From Candidatus Baldrarchaeum yapensis (lineage in GTDB: Archaea; Asgardarchaeota; Baldrarchaeia; Baldrarchaeales; Baldrarchaeaceae), in assembly GCA_016840465.1 (NCBI GenBank), contig JAEOSH010000070.1, positions 1-9,522 of the forward strand: a stretch of 9,522 nt of DNA. Direction: 5' to 3'. The notes beneath the pieces are model-generated. The model was not told the DNA's origin and made no database searches. It saw only the letters and a list, made by a program, of their open reading frames with translations. Position 1 is the first letter of the stretch. Every line of letters starts with the position of its first letter. The translations under genes and the position numbers were made by a program. Positions 6,485 to 9,522 of this stretch are shown here, in pieces.

Positions 6485-7255
6485 TTGTATTCGGGTATAG
6501 ACTTCGATCAGATTCTAGCACGCGAAGCCCAACTTATGATAAACAGGGCACCCGGATTCGAACCAGTACATGGAGATCTTAGAAGATGGAGAGGAAAAGT
6601 GAAAACTGGGAGAAACCAATGGGTGGAAGTCGAGATAATCGTCCCAGACGGATATCCCCATGTGCCACCGGAAGTTAAGGTATTAACTCCTATCAAGCAT
6701 CCCTACGTCGATAGTCAGGGAAAACTTCATCTTCCAATTCTTGAGTCATGGCGTCCTCATTACCACTTGCACCACGTCGTCAACACAATAAAGGGCCTCT
6801 TTGTGAGGTACCCACCCGAGGAGGTCACGCCACCTAAACCTCCCCTCCACAAAGAACCATCTAAGGATATTGCAACTCTACAAAAGAAGATACAAATACT
6901 GGAAGAGCAAATAAAGGCGCTACAAAGGGAACTGCATGAAAAAGATGTTGAAATCGTACGTCTAAAAAATATGATACACTACAACATTCCTGATAGGACA
7001 ATGGCAACATCATCAAGAGATATACTTGATGAAGCCCTGCCAGAAGACCCGGAGGAAAGGTTAAGAATAGAATTGGAGTGCGAACTGCAAGCAATAGAGG
7101 ATATGTTGCATATCCTCGAAGAAAAATTCGAAGCGGGCGAAATACCCCCAGAGGACTACCATAAACTCTACACAAACTACCTGAAGCGAATGTATAAGGT
7201 CAAAAAACTTCTCGAAGGTATGAAAAAGGGTGAAGGTAGTGAAAAGAGCAGATAA
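6485..7255 (+). CDS. vps23: ESCRT-I subunit Vps23/TSG101-like (UEV + coiled coil + steadiness box)
   Basis: 256 aa, TTG start. Residues about 5-110 form an E2-like UEV domain: the YPHVPPEVKV strand/PP turn (57-66), then HPYVDSQGKLHLPILESW (72-89), very close to the TSG101 pattern. The E2 catalytic cysteine position is occupied by H82 and there is no other cysteine in the domain, so it should bind rather than conjugate ubiquitin-like partners or peptide motifs. A proline-rich linker (110-121) leads to a coiled coil (about 126-163) and then a steadiness-box hairpin (about 188-246) with LEEKFEAGEIPPEDYHKLY. In eukaryotes the steadiness box packs with Vps28 and Vps37 in the ESCRT-I headpiece. Its 3' end overlaps vps28 by 26 nt (17 if the second GTG is used), consistent with coupled translation of direct partners. 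Confidence 0.93.
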   Translation: MYSGIDFDQILAREAQLMINRAPGFEPVHGDLRRWRGKVKTGRNQWVEVEIIVPDGYPHVPPEVKVLTPIKHPYVDSQGKLHLPILESWRPHYHLHHVVNTIKGLFVRYPPEEVTPPKPPLHKEPSKDIATLQKKIQILEEQIKALQRELHEKDVEIVRLKNMIHYNIPDRTMATSSRDILDEALPEDPEERLRIELECELQAIEDMLHILEEKFEAGEIPPEDYHKLYTNYLKRMYKVKKLLEGMKKGEGSEKSR

Positions 7256-7847
7256 GACGTTAGAACTGAAAGCTGAACTTTTTGCATGTATTGCCACATT
7301 AGACAACCTCATGCGAAACTTCCAAGACGGAAAGATAGACCCCGCAACCTATAGAAGGCAGTTCAAATCGCTACTCCACGACATATTCAAGTATAAGCAG
7401 ATGCTTGAAGAAATGAACATAAACGTCGAAGACTTTATACGTGAGGAAAGACTGGACGAGAAATATCCTCTTGCAATGAGGAAATTCGCTAAGGAAGGAG
7501 AAACGGAAGCACCAGTGCTACAAACTACAACAACATCAGCAAAACTCGCAGTGAAGGCCTCCGATATAGTCGCCAACCTTATAACAATAATTGATTGTAC
7601 AAAACTCCACGATCTCGTCACAATTAAAATGATAGCACCACTTCTCGAGGAAACGATAACTCTACTTGTAAACTTCCCAGGTCTGCCTCCAAATTACTGG
7701 GTTGTCGTAGATATGAGAAACTGGCTAAATAAATTACTATCAATGGATCCGGAGGCAAAATTGGATGCTAAAACTTCTAAAGAACTGGAATTTCAGGCGG
7801 TGAGATGGTTAAACGACTTTAGGCTCCGGCTACGTGAAATGCAATAA
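7230..7847 (+). CDS. vps28: ESCRT-I subunit Vps28-like
   Basis: 205 aa from GTG 7230; GTG 7239 (202 aa) has GGTGA 5 nt upstream and may be the true start. Residues 12-62 form the N-terminal hairpin (LDNLMRNFQDGKIDPATYRR) that in ESCRT-I packs with the Vps23 steadiness box. Then ERLDEKYPLAMRKFAKEG (73-90) closely matches the conserved Vps28 segment written RLDCPLAMERI in human VPS28. After a Thr-rich linker, residues 108-203 match the C-terminal four-helix bundle: IVANLITIIDCTKL, then NFPGLPPNYW, VVDMRNWLNKLLSM and a final FQAVRWLNDF helix. In eukaryotes that bundle binds ESCRT-II (Vps36) and ESCRT-III (Vps20). The gene overlaps vps23 and is followed by a small paralogue-like gene. Confidence 0.92.
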   Translation: MKVVKRADKTLELKAELFACIATLDNLMRNFQDGKIDPATYRRQFKSLLHDIFKYKQMLEEMNINVEDFIREERLDEKYPLAMRKFAKEGETEAPVLQTTTTSAKLAVKASDIVANLITIIDCTKLHDLVTIKMIAPLLEETITLLVNFPGLPPNYWVVVDMRNWLNKLLSMDPEAKLDAKTSKELEFQAVRWLNDFRLRLREMQ

Positions 7848-7868
7848 TAAATACTGAGGTTTTGTAGA

Positions 7869-8165
7869 ATGAGTAGAGCAACTGGCATAATAGAACTCAG
7901 AGAGCGTCTATTAAAGTTAATAGATATGGTGGAACTAAGATTAGATGCTGAGTATATATTGGAGGAATTAGATGTGATAAGATATCTTATGAAGGCATAT
8001 TTGGGTCCTAATCATCAGGTGACAAAGGAAGTAGAGGAATGGTATAATACTCTCATGCAGAAATATCGCAATAATATGGGGGAGAGGATATCGGACGATG
8101 AAAGAAAAATTCTCTCTCTTAAGGCAAGCTCTTGGTATAATATCGTAAAATCGATCTTATTTTAG
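7869..8165 (+). CDS. Stand-alone Vps28 C-terminal-domain-like four-helix protein
   Basis: 98 aa, all helical, with no signal peptide or membrane span. I read it as a free-standing version of the Vps28 C-terminal bundle. LLKLIDMVELRLDAEYILEE (14-33) aligns with LITIIDCTKL of the upstream Vps28 and with the human ITVMDKLRLEIRAMDEI region. YLGPNH (44-49) corresponds to the GLPPNY loop, VEEWYNTLM (55-63) to MRNWLNKLL, and the final ISDDERKILSLKASSWYNIV to the LDDSQVRQMLFDLESAYNAF helix of human VPS28. Identity is low, so the call rests on pattern and position. ATG 7869 has GAGG 9 nt upstream; it starts 21 nt after vps28 and ends 12 nt before vps22, so it is part of the operon. The gene looks AT-richer and uses more TTA/GAT/ATA codons than its neighbours. 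If the reading is right, it may compete with or duplicate the ESCRT-I to ESCRT-II contact. Confidence 0.8.
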   Translation: MSRATGIIELRERLLKLIDMVELRLDAEYILEELDVIRYLMKAYLGPNHQVTKEVEEWYNTLMQKYRNNMGERISDDERKILSLKASSWYNIVKSILF

Positions 8166-8169
8166 GGGG
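8165..8169 (+). promoter_or_regulatory. G-rich ribosome binding site fixing the TTG start of vps22
   Basis: GGGGG then ATGA, with the in-frame TTG 8 nt beyond the G run. The ATG at 8170 opens only a very short frame. Confidence 0.45.
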
Positions 8170-8177
8170 ATGAATTT

Positions 8178-8918
8178 TTGGGGCTTCATGAAATTGAGAA
8201 GAAATTGAAGATGAACGCAGCTTTTAAGCAGAAAAGATTAGAACTCATGCTCACAGAGTTGGAAATGCTGATGCAGGGAATGAGGGACCTCTCCCAAAAA
8301 CTTGAAGAGTTCGAAGAAAAATACGGAGACATAATATCTCTTCATCCGGAATATAGGAAAAAGATAGAGGATCTAAAAAGAGAACTGGGAATATCGCCTG
8401 TTGTAGAGAAAGTGGAAAAGCCGAGCTTTTGGGAGAGATTGCGCGGGAAAGGACCATTTTATAATACACTTGCGATGAAAATTCTGAGAATCGCACTTCC
8501 TCTTGCAAAGAAAACAGGCGGGATACTCACACTGGCTGAACTTCTAACGACATTAACAAAGAAATTCCCAACAATGCAAATAAAAACAACAGATGTATTA
8601 AAGGCCCTAAACGTGTTAAAAGAAGAAGGACTGATCGCAGACGTGAGAAAACTCAAAAGTGGCGTCGTATTAATTGAGGTGCTCCCGGTAGAATTATCAA
8701 ACGATCAGCACGAGGTGTTATCGCTCGCGTCCGATAAGGGATGGGTAACCCTTGATGAAGTGCTGTTGAAAACGGGTTGGACTCAAGAACGTGCACGGAG
8801 GGTGCTTAAAGAACTTGAAAACTCCGGTATTGCTGTCTTTGACCCCAATTATGCAAAGGGAGGAAGATGGTTCTTCCCGGGCCTTAAGAGTGCATCTAAG
8901 GCTAGTTCTTCCCCTTAA
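8178..8918 (+). CDS. vps22: ESCRT-II subunit Vps22/EAP30 (SNF8)-like
   Basis: 246 aa, TTG start. The N-terminal helical hairpin (1-75) includes LEEFEEKYGDIISLHPEYRKK (42-62) and GISPV, matching the human SNF8 segment with F-x-x-K-H-x-x-x-I-x-x-N-P-E-F-R and IGVDP. SFWERLRGKGPFYNTLAM (83-100) matches the FW-x-E-x-L-G-x-G-D-F-Y-Y block. Winged helix 1 spans about 98-170 (KKTGGILTLAELLTTL) and winged helix 2 about 171-237 (VELSNDQHEVLSLASDKGWV, then GWTQERARRVLKELENSGIA, ending in GGRWFFPGL). A short Ser/Lys tail follows. In eukaryotes Vps22 pairs with Vps36 and two Vps25 copies to form Y-shaped ESCRT-II. Here it closes the plus-strand operon; its partner Vps25 lies in the divergent operon. The last 17 nt overlap the PDCD5 gene tail to tail. 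Confidence 0.93.
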   Translation: MGLHEIEKKLKMNAAFKQKRLELMLTELEMLMQGMRDLSQKLEEFEEKYGDIISLHPEYRKKIEDLKRELGISPVVEKVEKPSFWERLRGKGPFYNTLAMKILRIALPLAKKTGGILTLAELLTTLTKKFPTMQIKTTDVLKALNVLKEEGLIADVRKLKSGVVLIEVLPVELSNDQHEVLSLASDKGWVTLDEVLLKTGWTQERARRVLKELENSGIAVFDPNYAKGGRWFFPGLKSASKASSSP

Positions 8919-9288
8919 ACATTTCTTCTAAACTTTTTTCCTCCTTCTCACCTCGTCGCTTGATAGTAATTTTCGGCTCATAACCCTCTATCTTTCTCTC
9001 TAAAATCTTGACATCCACCTGGGACAACTTCGTTACCAAGGATCCCATTCGCAGCGCATCCATAATTATATTTTCTATGCGCCTCGCGACATTGGGCTTA
9101 TTCCTTTTAAGTTCAGAGAAATACTCGTACGCATCCGGTAACATCACCACCCTCATAATTTCATCCATCTTCCTCTCCATCTCCTTTCTTCTTTCCTCGA
9201 TCTTCCTACGCTCCTCAACCTTCTTCATAAGTTGAATCATCTTCCTCCGCATCAATCTCTGAAGCTCTAGATCCTCACTCTCGCCCAC
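8902..9288 (-). CDS. PDCD5-family DNA-binding protein
   Basis: 128 aa. Shows the PDCD5/TFAR19 pattern: N-terminal LELQRLMRRKMIQLMKKVEE helix (8-27), a very charged Arg/Glu helix (27-45), MRVVMLPDAYEYFSELKRNK (45-64) corresponding to the ILTPEARERLxRLKLVRP-like core, then NVARRIENIIMDALRMGSLV (66-85) and a basic C-terminus (EPKITIKRRGEKEEK). The family is widespread in archaea as a small nucleic-acid-binding protein and is related to eukaryotic PDCD5; its exact archaeal role is unsettled. GTG start at 9288 with GAGGAG 6 nt upstream and a clear TATA box. Slightly longer than the usual 110-120 aa. It overlaps the end of vps22 by 17 nt on the opposite strand. It is probably a housekeeping neighbour rather than part of the ESCRT system. 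Confidence 0.9.
   Translation of the reverse strand: MGESEDLELQRLMRRKMIQLMKKVEERRKIEERRKEMERKMDEIMRVVMLPDAYEYFSELKRNKPNVARRIENIIMDALRMGSLVTKLSQVDVKILERKIEGYEPKITIKRRGEKEEKSLEEMFKGKN
8934..8939 (+). terminator. Possible T-run terminator after vps22
   Basis: Six T residues preceded by a pyrimidine-rich stretch 16-21 nt after the vps22 stop, in the style of archaeal oligo-T termination. It lies inside the PDCD5 coding region, and no stem-loop is evident. Confidence 0.25.
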
Positions 9289-9294
9289 AGCGAT

Positions 9295-9300
9295 CTCCTC
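9295..9300 (-). promoter_or_regulatory. Ribosome binding site of the PDCD5 gene
   Basis: GAGGAG on the minus strand, 6 nt before GTG 9288, supporting this non-ATG start. Confidence 0.55.
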
Positions 9301-9329
9301 AAAAACTTTGTAAAATATTCACTCCATCA

Positions 9330-9339
9330 GTTTATAAAA
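9330..9339 (-). promoter_or_regulatory. TATA box for the PDCD5 gene
   Basis: CTTTTATAAA on the minus strand, the best TATA match in the window. It lies about 42-51 nt before the GTG, giving a short leader that contains the SD motif. The rest of the 132-nt gap 9289-9420 shows nothing else I can name. Confidence 0.6.
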
Positions 9340-9420
9340 GCACTCTCAGAGGAATATCTCAGACGATAAAACGAAAAGAGCCCACCAAAAGGTTGTCTTT
9401 TGTCAAACCCTGCACCTCAA

Positions 9421-9522
9421 TCACCTCCCGCCACCTATCCGCACGAAGAGGCCGGCCAGCGCCTCCAGCATCAACATCCGCCTAACGTTGTGCGCCGCCG
9501 TCCTGAAAACAACAAACGAGGC
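9421..9522 (-). CDS. 3' end of an unidentified ORF (truncated by window edge)
   Basis: My translation of the minus strand from the right edge gives 33 codons open to a TGA at 9423-9421, with segments such as FRTAAHNVRRMLMLEALAGL. It is arginine/leucine/alanine rich and clearly more GC-rich than the other genes. I do not recognise it. The AAHNVRR segment vaguely recalls the C-terminal helix of some transposases, but that is not enough for a call. Being so short, it could be open by chance; the GC rise could also mark a structured RNA. It would be upstream of and co-directional with the PDCD5 gene, which has its own promoter. Confidence 0.35.
   Translation of the reverse strand, partial: ASFVVFRTAAHNVRRMLMLEALAGLFVRIGGGR

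Noticed and set aside
9445-9465. Inverted repeat GAGGC...GCCTC with a GGCCGGCC palindrome, considered as a terminator or RNA hairpin
   Set aside because: Short stem, no T-run on either strand, and it falls within an open frame.
1-9522. CRISPR arrays, tRNA or rRNA genes, insertion sequences and long direct repeats
   Set aside because: None seen on reading both strands; the nearly continuous gene cover leaves no room except the two edge regions.

Overview
The window looks like a piece of an archaeal genome. It has compact, mostly intron-free co-directional genes with 1-50 bp spacing, Shine-Dalgarno (SD) motifs, frequent GTG and TTG starts, TATA-like boxes about 25 bp before inferred transcript starts, heavy AGA/AGG/ATA codon use, and a PDCD5-family gene. 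The dominant content is a gene cluster for a eukaryote-like ESCRT membrane-remodelling machine. Co-occurrence of ESCRT-I, ESCRT-II, two classes of ESCRT-III and a Vps4 ATPase is, from established knowledge, a hallmark of Asgard archaea (Promethearchaeota) among prokaryotes. An Asgard lineage is therefore the best inference; the exact group cannot be read from this window.

Layout. 1-611 (-): 5' part of an endonuclease IV-like AP endonuclease, running off the left edge. 622-1449 (-): zinc-ribbon CPBP-type membrane protease homologue. 1563-3056 (+): large protein with two zinc ribbons, a coiled coil, a GRAM/PH/GLUE-like domain and a C-terminal helical hairpin. 3037-3297 (+): small two-helix membrane protein. 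3311-3934 (-) and 3945-5150 (-): Vps25 (ESCRT-II) and Vps4 (MIT plus AAA ATPase). A 44-bp divergent promoter separates these from a plus-strand operon at 5195-8918: ESCRT-III of Vps2/24/46 type, ESCRT-III of Vps20/32/60 type, Vps23/TSG101 (UEV + coiled coil + steadiness box), Vps28, a separate small protein that looks like a second Vps28 C-terminal domain, and Vps22/EAP30. 8902-9288 (-): PDCD5-family nucleic-acid-binding protein, overlapping the end of Vps22 tail to tail. 9421-9522 (-): 3' end of an unidentified GC-rich ORF.

How the genes fit together (family knowledge plus inference): Vps23 and Vps28 would form ESCRT-I, the Vps28 C-terminal domain would contact ESCRT-II (Vps22, Vps25), ESCRT-II would nucleate the two ESCRT-III filament proteins, and Vps4 would remodel them through its MIT domain binding their MIM1-like C-terminal helices. 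No canonical Vps36 or Vps37 is recognisable and no ubiquitin, E1, catalytic E2 or deubiquitinase is in the window. The zinc-ribbon/PH-like/hairpin protein at 1563-3056 is the best candidate for a missing subunit. The most novel-looking items are this protein, the stand-alone Vps28-C-terminal-domain-like gene, and a helical-hairpin signature shared by three proteins of the locus.
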